In this document: piece by piece, positions 11,856 to 22,290 of the stretch
Numbering within the stretch: position 1 is the first letter of the stretch
How the letters are laid out: every line of letters starts with the position of its first letter
Assembly (NCBI GenBank): GCA_028673005.1
Contig: CM054114.1
Coordinates: 10,757,108-10,821,107 of the forward strand
Reading direction: 5' to 3'
Origin: Tanypteryx hageni
Taxonomy: Eukaryota > Arthropoda > Insecta > Odonata > Petaluridae
Length of the DNA: 64,000 nt
Position numbers and translations under genes: made by a program
The notes under the pieces: model-generated
Seen by the model: only the letters and a program-made list of their open reading frames with translations
Databases searched by the model: none
What the model was told of the DNA's origin: nothing

Positions 11856-12430
11856 GTTTACAGCACGCAGTATCAAGACAAATTAGCTCACTTCCACTAA
11901 CCCACTCAGATAAGGGCATGAGCCAGCCCACAGAAATCACGTGTTCATCGCGAGGTTTACGTTTAAGTGTCGTTATCTTGTGAGTATAGTACAGCCACCC
12001 ACTAGCTAGACAAAAGATCACCTCAGCAAAGAATGCAAACAGAATATATTTCAGACGCATTAAAACTACGGTTGTTGCTCTTTTGTGACACATGACTTAC
12101 AACACCGCTTGGTAAGCTTTAAAAAAAAATTCTCGATGACATCTGTGCAACTTATTGTAGACTAAAATTTCGATACCGAAAGAAGAAACTCAGTAGTACA
12201 CCGAAAAAATCTCAAGGGTCCATTCTGGCTCCTTGGACATTCTAGGTATGCTCCTTCATATCTCCGGTTCTAATTGAGCTAGAACAATCCGACCAGGAAC
12301 GAAGCATATTTATGCCATATAATGAAAAGTTAAAAAATTTACAACTTTCGCCTGTCTTTGGTACGAGAGAAATAAGCGCGAGGATTTGAAAAAGGGGTCA
12401 AAATGGACCCTCGGACTTTCTACAGCAAAA

Positions 12431-14432
12431 ATTATATAATTTAATCGGTTTATTTTTTATTTTTGATATATTAGTATTTAAATTAATTATATTTTATGCT
12501 GTTGAAATTTTCAAGTTCGCCTTCTCCAAGGTTATTTTGTAAAAAAACTTAAAAAGTCAGAAATAGAAGATAGAAATACTGCAAGAAATTTATTCATATG
12601 TTAAATTGCTACATTTTATAAACATTCTTCATTTGAAAAATCAAAGATTAACTTTTTGAAAATATGTTCAAGTTGATTAATGAAAAGTAAGGGAAAATAC
12701 GAACTTATTGTTGAACCGCCTTTATGAATTCGTTATAGGTATTTATTAAAAATATTAATTATTGGGTATTAAAATTCGAATCTTTCTTAACTTATCGTTC
12801 TTTTTTAAGTGAGTCGCTTTTCATGATTACAAATAACAAGTGATATTCATAAAGTAAAAATAATACCAATAAAAATACTATATTTACTTATTTAGCTATT
12901 GGATTCTTATGTACGATTACCCGACGCTTTCGCATTTGTAACATTTTTAAATGCTATGTTTTGATTCTCTACAAAGTCAAACCAAATATTTTATATCTAA
13001 AAACGCGTACTATTTTATTTCATTCCAACACCTGATAGTGTTGTTATTTTTCTTTGAATTTAAATCTACCGTCCTGAATCATTGATGCTCTGAGATTAAA
13101 GGATAATTGCTCATTGTAGTCGATTATAAAAAGAAGGAAATGTGTGCTCCGTAAATGGAATAAAAAGAGATTTTCAAAGGCGTTCTTTATGGAAAATGCG
13201 AATAAAACGGTTTCGAAAAATTAGGCGGCTCTTGAAATTTTATCTCGCAAACAATAAGTCGTAATTATGTGGCCTCGCGGGATTTTTGTAGTAAATGTTA
13301 TCTTCTATCCGAATAAATTTTTGAATCGATTCCTTACTGATCATATAAGAGCTAAGGAGAGAAAAATATGGTATTTAATTGTCGCTCGACGGATGCCATT
13401 TTACGAGATAAGAGTATACGGTTAGTTAAGTGCTTATATAAAGTAGAAGTTCCTATTGACGGATGCAGTTCAAAATCATAATTGGGCGATAAATTTAACA
13501 AGGATCACTAATACTTAATTTAGTTCAAATCTGCCCAGTAGGTTCGGACATCCGGACAGACGGATGAAGGCGAAGTACCCATAAAGTCCTTTTGCTACTA
13601 TCACTTTGGTGGTAAAGAACGTCTAACAAAGAAAGCGCAGTTGTTCGTTATTATCATCTCTGTCAGTGTAAATTCGCAGTGATGTTATCAAATTGTAAGT
13701 TCTTCAGCTATACTAGATTCACCCCTCCATTAAATTTTGTTGCAGTACACAAGGACGGCGAAAGAGATAGTAGATACTTTCCTAAAGCGGTAGAGGAGGC
13801 AATAGCATAAGATTGACGAATTTGAGGTGCAGAAATATTTCAATTTGAATAAAAAAACACCCTCTTCGCTGGCTTTACAGATGCATATGATCTAGGTCAT
13901 TTGTATTATGTGTTTAAATATTTTTTCTAGTATTCACTTTTCTGTTCTGTAATAATATTGTGCCTCGTGAACAGGGTATCAAACCGGATATTTATGGGTT
14001 CGGTTCGGGTTAAGAAAGTTTCAAATGTTCTGGTTTCGTGTTAAAAAAATTTAATTCATTTTTAAATATAAAAATTATTAATTTATTATAAAATTACTTC
14101 ATTAAAAAACCGCAAAGCAACCTCGAAAAATGCATTATAATAATAAACAAAGTGAATTACAAAACTAATAAAAAATGATTGAATTGGAAACTGTATAAAA
14201 AATGTTTGGCAACATCTACAACAATGGACAAAAAAATTAATTTTTAAATATATAACAGAAGATAAACATTTTATTTTTTTTTAAATTGTCATGCAAACGG
14301 ACCAGCAGAATATTATAAGTGTCTCTCCAATAAGTTGGCACGCTTTCCTGATAAAATAAATTTAAACGCTGAGAAAACTCACTCAACTCTAACCTTAGTC
14401 GCTGGAACTCCTAAAGTGATCTGAGAAACATT
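12431..14432. other. AT-rich non-coding sequence, nothing recognised
   Basis: No domain-like frame was found. A short segment near 13546-13564 (CATCCGGACAGACGGATG) is a small palindrome resembling the CCGTCTGTCC motifs near 19240 and 62605, but not enough for a repeat call. Confidence 0.5.
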
Positions 14433-14654
14433 TTAATTTCTATGATCAGGTTGGCTTTTAGCGTTTGCGTGAGATTTCTTGGTTTTTTCCAGAAACTGTT
14501 CTAGAAAGTCATCATCTGCTGGAATATTTGCTGCTGGTACAGAATGTTTCTTATTTTCTTTCAAGCTGTCTGCGAGTAGTACATTTTCCAGTAACTTCAA
14601 CGATTTAGTAATTTGGATTTTAGCTTTATTTACTTTCTCTTCATCTAAAGTCAA
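14433..14654 (-). CDS. Candidate terminal exon, function unknown
   Basis: The minus strand has a 73-codon open segment ending in TAA. Its composition is protein-like: LTLDEEKVNKAKIQ, KSLKLLENVLLADSLKENKK, ADDDFLEQFLEKTKK, then a basic tail. It suggests two amphipathic helices separated by an acidic linker. There is no ATG at its start. Instead it is preceded on the minus strand by a pyrimidine-rich run ending in ATATTTAG, a plausible splice acceptor, so it may be a last exon. The plus-strand translation of the same DNA is less protein-like. I do not recognise the family. An old retrocopy or a transposon accessory protein are alternatives. Confidence 0.35.
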   Translation of the reverse strand: MTLDEEKVNKAKIQITKSLKLLENVLLADSLKENKKHSVPAANIPADDDFLEQFLEKTKKSHANAKSQPDHRN

Positions 14655-15277
14655 TCTAAATATACAGCAGCAAACAAAAGATCATTATTTAGAAAATTCT
14701 TCTCTCTTTTAAGTATATTTGAATGTCAAGCTTGTGCTTAGCATTGAAATTTCCACAACAGAGCAAGGTTTTGGAAGCATCAATTCGTTTTTCCCATTTA
14801 CATTTTGATTATAATGAGTAATTATAAAAGTGTATAAATTATAAGCTTTATATTAAAATTTTATTTTTTTAACGTATGATTGGGTAACAAGGGACTTGGT
14901 TGTGTGAGGAAAATAATACATATCTTGAAGTATGCTCTTGTATAGAAATTAAGCAAAATAATTTTTACGTAACATTGGATTGTAGCAATTCTGTTGCAGG
15001 AGATCGCGGATTTGTGTTCACTGAGTTCGTCAGTACAAAATTGAGTTAAAGTTAAAGTTAAGAGTAAGTGGGCGGTGAAAAACAATACATACTAGTCTTG
15101 GAACAAAACGGGGGAATTTAGCCCCGATCACAGATTTACACGAAATGTTACGGGACAGGAATTTAGGTAATAACTTGCAATTAAATAATATTCTCACCAT
15201 CACGCATATTGTCGCTATTCCTAAAGATAAATGCATATTAAAATTCCTATTAGACCTCATTTTATTATTAAAACTAT

Positions 15278-15337
<60 letters not shown>

Positions 15338-16365
15338 GTAAAAAGCATATTTACTAAATAACATCGCCTCCAAGTCTATATTTAATTTTTGTGGTGATCT
15401 GTGTATGAGTAAGGGTTTTACTTATTACACATTTTTGTAACTTTATTCAAATATCTTTCCTCAGAGGTTTAGAGATGTTGTTTATATTTTAAAACTGCTA
15501 ACTGAGAAACTTCATTGTGATCTATCTTCAATTTTCCGCATGTTCAATGCTACTTAAGTATTTTTCATCTTGCTAATTTCAATTGGTTTTCCATGTTAAG
15601 CACCATTAGTAGATCAGCTTTAGAAATTTGAACAGATTTTAAAGTATCTTCTAGCAGTCATTTCATTTTTATAGACTGGAAGCATCCTGCCCGCAAGTTG
15701 TGTTATAGTTAGTTAAGTTTGATAGATTTCTGAAAGGCAATTCCAAAGACATCTACCTACTTACCGGAAAATGCATTGAACCAGTAAGTGTTGCCAACAT
15801 TGGAGAAAGAAATTACTTATGAGATTAGCTGATTAGATTAGCTTTACATTTTCACAGAACATGGCAGGATGAACAGTCACAAACAAAATTAAATAAAAGT
15901 TGTATAACAAATTGCATAATTTTTTGACAGAGAGAAATCCTGACTACATAAACTACTAGTGTTTGAGTAATTGTTTTTTGTTCTCAATTTATTCTTAGGA
16001 GCTGATGCTCTAACTTCGGATTTAAATATGATTTCATAAAAGTAATCCGTCAATTTTTCATCACTTTAACTATGAAATTGTCCTCGAACTCAGGATATAA
16101 CTATTAATGCTATAGCGGTAAATTCTCTGAATTAATACCTTTTAGGTTTGGTGGAATAATACATCTTGTTGTACCCTTTAGCCAATGTACAAGTGGAGAT
16201 GTAAAATTCAATTTAGTTTCATAGGACAATTAATTTTTGCAATAAACTATTTCTCTTTCGAAAATAAACAAAAATTTGTTTACATAAATTAACCTAATCC
16301 AAGTATAAGTCTTACTGATGTAACTCGTATTTAAAATTATTGCCCCTTCTTTATGTCTTTTTAAA
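14655..16365. other. AT-rich non-coding sequence with a (TA)n tract
   Basis: Apart from the TA microsatellite at 15280-15331, no repeat, gene or conserved motif was recognised. Confidence 0.5.
15280..15331. repeat. (TA)n microsatellite
   Basis: Uninterrupted alternating AT tract of about 52 bp. Confidence 0.95.
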
Positions 16366-16530
16366 AACAATGAAGCGTCTTCATGCCTTTTGTCTTTTTT
16401 CTGGGAGAACTTCAAGCTCTCCATCTACGGTGCATTCGACGACAGTTGATTCGATTTTGTCTCTTGGTTCCTTTTTTGCTGAGCAACAAATTTTTATGCG
16501 ACCATCGCCGTATAGTATCAAAACGTATCT
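16300..16530 (-). pseudogene. Weak exon-like segment with a frame change, function unknown
   Basis: On the minus strand one frame (about 16525-16380) reads YGDGRIKICCSAKKEPRD, ESTVVECTVDGELEVLPEKR and then a stop. An overlapping frame from 16424 reads MESLKFSQKKDKRHEDASLF and continues LKRHKEGAIILN before a GTAAGA donor-like site near 16316. Both look more protein-like than the surrounding DNA, and they overlap, as expected if a frameshift separates parts of one old coding sequence. No family was recognised, and chance remains possible. Confidence 0.2.
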
Positions 16531-16630
16531 TTATGTCAATACATTTGCCTCTTCTTTTAGTCTAGCTTTAAATCTTTTGACCATTGCGAGAAAGTTTCCC
16601 TCCCAGTATTACCTTGTTATCACCTAAATA

Positions 16631-17177
16631 GATTTCCTTCATAATTGCCATCCTGACCTGACTATACTGCATTATCACACAAATAATGAATATATGTAAT
16701 AATAGCAAAGTATAACCACTTGCAACTCACATTGTCATACTGTCACTTAGTATCTAATATTACTTCGTCGAGTACCATTCACAGGAGATATTGAGAAAAG
16801 AAAGTTACAATTCGATCATAATTTTAGTTATGGTAAATATTAGATTAAGAAACGGTGTCAAAGGATTTCATAAATTCCAAACCGGTTCTTACTCCGTTAG
16901 TTGCAACTTTAACAAAATATAATGGATTAAAAGAACCGAGTCCCGCATGAGTTTGCTCTCCAGTAACGTTGATTTCGGTTCATTGCTTCCTTAAGAGGAA
17001 TCACATTATTGAACTGCCGATATTGTTTCTACTTTACCGAAGATTGAATTTATCGTCTTACTTCTATATTTTCTGCTTTGATTCACTGCACATGTTATCT
17101 ACCGGTATACCGTGATCTCTTTTCCATTCTGAAGGAGAAATTCCATATCTTAGCGTTTTTATAAAATGTATTTATAA
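16631..17177. other. Non-coding, nothing recognised
   Basis: AT-rich sequence without domain-like frames or visible repeats. Confidence 0.5.
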
Positions 17178-17472
17178 CAGGGATAACAAAACGTTTTACT
17201 AAAAGGGCCGCACGAGGCTTTATATACTGCTGTGAGGACCGCATGCATACTTTTAAATAACTGTGTAAAATATTTGAGAATTTATTGATTTTTTAAAATG
17301 TATCATACACCTATATTAAAAATGAATTGTATACACGTAATCTAAAAAAAATTCAGATTTCATGAGTGATATGTAATGACACATCCTTCTGCCTAATATA
17401 CAAATGCGCGTGTCTTAAAGAAATTAATGATATAAGGATGAGATTACTGCTTAGGTCTTAATTTGGGAACCC
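17178..17472. mobile_element. hAT-like non-autonomous remnant
   Basis: Starts CAGGGATAACAAAACG and carries GGGCCGCACGAGG and GGACCGCATGC within 80 bp, the same subterminal GC-rich theme seen at 3248, 27000 and 47450. The probable far end is near GGGAACCCTATACTTGG. The ends are degraded and no target duplication was identified. Confidence 0.4.
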
Positions 17473-17589
17473 TATACTTGGAGATATAATTAATTCCATA
17501 TAGTCTTGTTCCTAAATCTGGAATTGGTTTCTGGTCTAGACGATTTTTACCTCTGTACTCCAATGACATTATCATGTACAACTAAATCA

Positions 17590-18975
17590 CACTTTTTGTG
17601 AGATCAAAAAGGCTATTAGTGATATTAAGTCAAGAAAAGTAATAGAAGTGAAAGATTTTCCAATGCAAATCTTAAATGAAATAGGAAAAGAGACTTGAAA
17701 AATTCTTTTCGTAAAATATGTAAAGAGGGAGAGTTGCCAAAGGACCTTATTAGATCAATTTGAGTCCTTTAAAGAAGAAGAATAAAGCAGATATATCTCA
17801 AGATTATAGAAAAATCAGCGTAATTTCACCTGCAGCTAATTTTGTTCTCAGGATCTTGAACAGATAGCCAAAAGGTAAAGCTAACTACTACGCATGAAGA
17901 TGTAGATAGTTTCGAAAAGGACATAGTTGAAGAAACGCCATAGAAATGGTGATGACATAGAAAGATAGAAATATTGAAAAGACCTTTGATAGATTTTTAT
18001 GGTAAATATAAGGCTATTGGAAGACAATATCAGTAGTTTGGAGAGATAAGCGATTAGTCATAAATCAATATGTGAATCAGACAGCAGACACACAGGCAAA
18101 TGACTTTATTTAGGGAGAAATTGAGACTATATATTCCCTTCTTACATTAAACCTTTAAGGGGTAGAGTAGCAGACGTAAAATCGGATTAGGCAACGATTG
18201 GAGGTGTAGCGAGACAGGGATGGCCATTCACTTAAGCATTTTTATGCTCAAGAAACAATAACAGAGGCATGTGAAGATGTAGAGACAAGAGTAAAAGTAA
18301 GAGCTTAGTCAAATTAGTTAGATTTGCAGATGACAACATTAATATGTGATTCGGAAAAGGTATTGCAGATGCTAGTTAAATCTACGAATGATAAAGCAAA
18401 AGCGCTCGGAATGAAAATCAATAGGAGAAAGCTAAAATAACGAGATTTATCGAGAGCGTGGAAGCGCTGGTCAGCGTCTCTTTGTGTGGAGAATGATTGG
18501 ACATTGTGGAATATTTTTATTTAGGTAGTACTCCGACTCAGAATGTAAGAATCAGGTAAGAGATAACGATGAGAATAACAAGAGAAAATGAGGCATTTAA
18601 GAAACGACGAGAGTTGTTGAGAGACAGTTTGTATGACAAAAGAGGTTAGTGACCACCTTGGTATTGTTGTGAGACATGGATTATGGGAAAGGAAGACGTG
18701 AGTAGATTGGAGGCGTTTGAGAAGTGTGCATGGCATAAAGTGGAAAACATAGTCGGACAGAAAGAAAAACAAATGAAGTTTTAGCACACTAGGGGAGCAT
18801 TGGAACTTCATGAGAGTAAAGAAGAAAATACAGGTTTTTTGAGAGTCAACGATTGGTTGAAAAAAGAAAGGAGGATAGTAGGAAAGAGGAGAAACAGTAA
18901 GGAAGAAAAAAGGAAAATGAGATTTATTGAGAAGATGATGTGGAAGTCCTTGGATAATGCAGATTTGGTAGGATG
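17590..18975 (+). pseudogene. LINE copy A: reverse transcriptase remnant of a non-LTR retrotransposon
   Basis: The plus strand carries dispersed fragments of one reverse transcriptase, 5'-truncated with no endonuclease domain seen. Around 17610-17700 is a linker reading SDIKSRKVIEVKDFPMQILN. The block at 18020-18070 encodes the WRDKRLVINQYVNQT region. The catalytic box is LVRFADD at 18314-18334, with both Asp present. About 18515-18540 encodes VEYFYLGS, and 18560-18770 holds the thumb region and the usual C-terminal RLEAFEK segment. Many stops and frameshifts are present. The same blocks recur in the same order in copy B at 45.8-51.1 kb, which supports the reading. The clade is not resolved. 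Confidence 0.75.
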
Positions 18976-19185
18976 AGTCAAAAACCAACCAAAAGATTGA
19001 AAACATACGGTTATGATGAAACTTTTGTTTAATTTAAATCATATGAAACACTGAAAATGTACTTTTAAAGCTGAATTATTGAACATAGTTTAAGAAATGT
19101 GCACGCTTTGGTTGAATCGTGTACCCATAAAACGGTCAAATTTCACCAATATCTGTTTCGTCTATATTTGCTTAGTATATTTTTA

Positions 19186-19363
19186 GCCTACTTTCCAAAA
19201 TGGAAATAGGCTTATAGTTTCGTCGTTGTGTCTGTCTGTCTTTCCGTCCCCCCCTATTAACTTTTGAACCAATGAACCGATTTTCATGTCGCATAGGCTG
19301 AGCTCCCGAGGATTCTTTTTGTTGCAAAGAATGTAGTCCCGGGTTTGATTCCAGGAACTAGCC
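19186..19363 (+). repeat. Dispersed repeat family C, copy 1, with 5' hairpin and B-box-like 3' end
   Basis: Begins with a hairpin (GCCTAC-TTTCC loop GGAAATAGGC), then TTATAGTTTCGTCGTTG, CTATTAACTTTTGAACCAAT and CCGATTTTCATG, and ends near GGGTTTGATTCCAGG (19341-19355), which resembles a tRNA B box. An inverted copy with all these landmarks lies at 46998-47187. Confidence 0.65.
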
Positions 19364-19784
19364 TTTTCATTTCATTTACATGGAAAATCTGAAGTCCATC
19401 ATCCAGGGCAGTTTTCTATTGCACATTAAAATAGTTTAGAATTTTAACACCGGAGCGAATTTTGTACTATTCTCTGAGAAAAGGAATGAAAATTCAAATT
19501 TTTATCGTATTATTTTGCTTATAGATTGTATTTCTTCAAATTTTGTGTAAACACTGGCATTTTACAGTTTTTATCACTTATTACGAGCGTGTTGTCATAG
19601 CAATAACTGTTTTTGGACTCAGATTCGGTATAGTTTAAAGCGGCCCTTACATGATCAGTAATACTGACAGTATTTATTGTCAGTTATCTGTGAAAGCTAC
19701 GGTATTGCGCTCACACAATCAGTGTTCGATGTCAGTATTTGAAATTTGGCGAGAAGTGAAAATTCAAAATGGACAATACGGGAA

Positions 19785-19866
19785 AGGCGTGTGTGGCGAT
19801 TGAGCTAGCCTTAGGACTAAAAAAGAGGAGAAATCGGAAGCGGTGGATGAAGGACTGAATCTTAAT

Positions 19867-19909
<43 letters not shown>

Positions 19910-20133
19910 TCATCTGAATCTTTTAAAAGGAATACAAATATCCGATTCTCGTTATTTTCAAAACTACTTTTTTATGAGTTGTGATGTTTATTATCAATTG
20001 TTGGCGTTAGTAGCTCCGAAAATAAACAAACAGGATACCAACATGAGGAAAGCTTTTTCTGCAGAAGAAAGATTAACCGTTACTCTCCGGTTTTTAGCTA
20101 TGGGAATAAGTTTGGTTTTTCGTGGTCGGAAGA
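19785..20133 (+). pseudogene. PIF/Harbinger transposase, N-terminal part (HARBI1-like)
   Basis: The family's DDE nuclease excises and inserts the element; only the region upstream of the catalytic core is left. The frame reads ALGLKKRRNRKRWMKD, then a TGA where the family has Trp, then an (AT)n expansion (19870-19908), and then THLNLLKGIQISDSRYFQNY, a SCDVYYQLLALVAPKI segment, KQDTNMRKAFSAEERLTVTL and RFLAMG. This is the conserved order basic patch, Arg-rich helix, helix-turn-helix and RFLATG-type motif. Coding stops at the convergent MADF gene, so the DDE domain is missing. It cannot be functional. Confidence 0.8.
19870..19908. repeat. (TA)n microsatellite inside the Harbinger transposase reading frame
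   Basis: An alternating TA tract of about 39 bp interrupts the transposase between its basic N-terminal patch and the following helix. It encodes a Tyr-Ile run in the same frame. Confidence 0.9.
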
Positions 20134-20408
20134 TATTTTAATTCTTCAAATAACCAAGAATTAGGCTCATAAATATCGTCTGTGCCTGCTACAGACCGCC
20201 TAGAGTCTAGGCCCTTGACTCTTCGATTTTAATTAGTTCCTTTCTGAATTTCGACTGAAGAATATTTATGTTCTTTTTGGCATCTTCAATTACTGCGTCG
20301 AGTTTCAATTTTTTGAAACTGGCAATCTTCGGTTTGTTTGTATAATATTTCCTACTTTGGTATCACAACATCGGTAAATCTTTATATAAACAAATGAAGT
20401 CGCACAAC
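20121..20408 (-). pseudogene. MADF-domain protein of the Harbinger element, disrupted
   Basis: The MADF domain is a Myb-like DNA-binding fold often encoded by PIF/Harbinger elements beside the transposase. The minus strand reads LCDFICLYKDLPML, a TGA at the position of a conserved Trp, then YQSRKYYTNKPKIASFKKLK, DAVIEDAKKNINILQSKFRK and ELIKIEESRA, followed by a short frameshifting insertion, then SRRSVAGTDDIYEP and SWLFEELKYL. The GTDD-Y-P-W-F-EL-FL series and the FRKEL-KIE helix are the family signature. The start is not determined. Its 3' end abuts the truncated transposase on the other strand. Confidence 0.75.
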
Positions 20409-20556
20409 ACTTCACGTTCACATCTACATGTTACCCTGCAATTCACCTAATTGGCGGTTGGCAGGGTGTGCAACGAACCAAAACCTACCTAAAGATTGTC
20501 TATCACATGTTGAAATTTTCTATTGTGTTCTCGTATTGTTCTGGGATAGAACGAGC

Positions 20557-20850
20557 CTAAATGATAAATGATCTACCTCTCCGGAATCCGTGCTGGCATT
20601 CGCTAAGCAATGAGCGACTATCTAAATAGCGCATTACAGAGCTAAAGACTATGTGCTCAAGTATCTTGCACGATAATGAAGTTAAGGAAATCGGCATATA
20701 ATTTTCGGGGTTCTTTTGTCGCCGCCCATATGGATGGGCGTACCGTGTGCCACCTTCCAATCTTTAGGAAGGACACCTTCCGTAATGGATTTCTCGAATA
20801 TAATTCTCATAAGCTAATTCCAACCGTTGTCTCGGCCATAGCTGATAGAA
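20557..20850 (-). pseudogene. LINE reverse-transcriptase fragment (CR1/jockey-like)
   Basis: The minus strand reads EKSITEGVLPKDWKVAHGTP in one frame. After a frameshift it continues KNPENYMPISLTSLSCKILE and HIVFSSVMRYLDSRSLLSEC, then QHGFRRGRSF before a stop. This is the conserved N-terminal part of the reverse-transcriptase domain (PISLTS, then QHGFR-G-S) of CR1/jockey-type non-LTR elements. No endonuclease or YADD region is present here. It lies within the Harbinger element, in the same orientation as the MADF gene, and may be a later insertion. Confidence 0.75.
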
Positions 20851-21043
20851 TACTGCCAATACGCACCTCATACCAACAGTATACTGTCATTCTCTTCTTC
20901 AGCATTTAAATAATTTGAAATTTTTCTTCAGTCCATCAATATACTGTCAAACTGTCAGTATCGCCCTCACACGATCAGTATTACTGACAGTACTTCAAAA
21001 ATGTAAAAAATATTGTCAGTATTATTAACCGTGTATAGGCCGC

Positions 21044-22069
21044 TTGATACTTACACGCGTTATTTTTGCCGCACAAATACTCCTTATCAATTTAATATTC
21101 CGTTCGAATGTGTTTGTAATATTATATAATGCTAAATTATGAAATTTGGGAAGACAAAAAGCAACATATCCGCGGAGATTAAAAAGCTACCAAAGGCAAT
21201 ATAAGTATTAAATAAATGATTAAATGTAAATTAGGCACCATAAGTTCCGTTTGGATCATCTTCTTTATCTTTATAAACTAGAGAAGAGCTACCGTAGCAT
21301 TTCTGCAGATGGAATGTGCATATGGTGAACTTAATCTTTATAGTTATATGGATTAATTATACACTTCATTTTATGAAGATAGTTTGGAAATCAGAATGTT
21401 TCTGTTCGATGGAACGTATTTTCTTAATAAGGTAGACTACGTCGATGAGTTGCTGGGATATACGTAACGTTGCGTCGTCAGCCGCAGGAGTTTAAATAAA
21501 TAGTCTATATCAAATTTGAGCTCTGCACTTTGGTTTCTAACGAATTAAACACGAAATTCGAACGAATCATAGGAGAACTGTAATTAATTTCCGTTCAATC
21601 CTCAAGAAGTGTTAACGTTTATTCCTAACAACGAATTCGCAAGTTCAAATCTCGTTGCCGTCCTACAAGTTTCTGGATGTCTTTAATACTTTTATCAATC
21701 CATTAGTAAAATCACGCCGTGTTTATGATAAATAAATGTAATATATACAATGTAAATCAAATAAATTAAATCAAAAAATTCTCTCATATGATCATTGTCA
21801 AATTAAGCATGAATATATAATTTATAACAATATTAAAGGTTTTATGAATACTTAGAAGTATTTATCTCCGTCTTATTTTCAGATAAATTTTCTTAATTTG
21901 ATATTTCAAGATTCAACTTCATATGTGGTTCTTTTGAAACTTTAACTACCTTACATATGCCGCAATTTTTCTATTATAACGTGTAGCTGAATTGCAGTAG
22001 TCAAAGATTGCCAAGAGTCTCAGTAATTAAAAGAGCACGTTTTTGTTTTTATTATTAGTATTACTAGCT
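21044..22069. other. Non-coding, nothing recognised
   Basis: AT-rich. A GTTCAAATCTC segment at 21643-21653 weakly resembles a tRNA B box, but no A box or fold supports a tRNA-derived repeat. Confidence 0.45.
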
Positions 22070-22290
22070 GAAAAGCCGGGCTTCGCTCGGGAAAGGTTTC
22101 TTTTAAGTAGCAATCGATTTTTATTATTTTTATTGATATATCACTTTTGATGTGATATTACAATAAAAATAACACAATAAATTTTGAAATTTACTTACTT
22201 TTACTGTTGGGTAACCCAAGTTTTGAATTGCTGATTCAGGGGTTTGGAGGCGGAGCCCCCACAAAAAAAGATCCAAACCTTACCAAACGT
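22070..22290. repeat. Dispersed-repeat-like segment with GCTGAAAAGCCGGGCTTCGC
   Basis: ACTAGCTGAAAAGCCGGGCTTCGCTC is an isolated GC-rich island with a small GCCGGGCTTCGC palindrome, followed downstream by GGCGGAGCCCCC. Such segments are a familiar hallmark of dispersed repeats in arthropod genomes. No second copy was found in this window, so class and boundaries are open. Confidence 0.3.

Larger units (their letters stand above)
9948..12430 (-). mobile_element. Degenerate piggyBac-family DNA transposon
   Basis: The left end is a TTAA (9948-9951), the target site of piggyBac elements, followed by CACTAGAAGGTCCG. The right end has the inverted match CGGACTTTCTA (12412-12422), with the terminal TTAA eroded. 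A second subterminal inverted pair, TACCTAGAATGTCC, is perfect over 14 bp at 9978-9991 and 12235-12248. The interior encodes, on the minus strand, a broken piggyBac transposase. A tRNA-like hairpin at 10277-10348 lies between the left end and the coding part. The total length of about 2.5 kb is normal for the family. Confidence 0.8.
19640..21043. mobile_element. PIF/Harbinger DNA transposon, internally deleted and invaded by a LINE
   Basis: The termini are inverted: the left reads AGCGGCCCTTACATGATCAG and the complement of the right reads AGCGGCCTATACACGG. Subterminal copies of CAGTAATACTGACAGT occur near both ends in inverted orientation. Inside, the plus strand codes for the N-terminal part of a HARBI1-like transposase, and the minus strand codes for a MADF-domain protein; the two converge at about 20121-20138. 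A LINE reverse-transcriptase fragment sits between the MADF gene and the right end. PIF/Harbinger elements commonly carry a transposase plus a Myb/SANT- or MADF-like gene, so the gene pair supports the class. The 3-bp target duplication was not clear. Confidence 0.75.

Noticed and set aside
18521..19006. 161-codon minus-strand frame
   Set aside because: It is antisense to the C-terminal part of LINE copy A, whose plus-strand reading is supported by copy B.
20165..20210. Plus-strand IVCACYRPPR peptide resembling a LINE endonuclease motif
   Set aside because: The minus strand of the same DNA encodes the conserved end of a MADF domain (GTDDIYEP...W-FEEL), which extends far on both sides. The plus-strand match is a short antisense coincidence.
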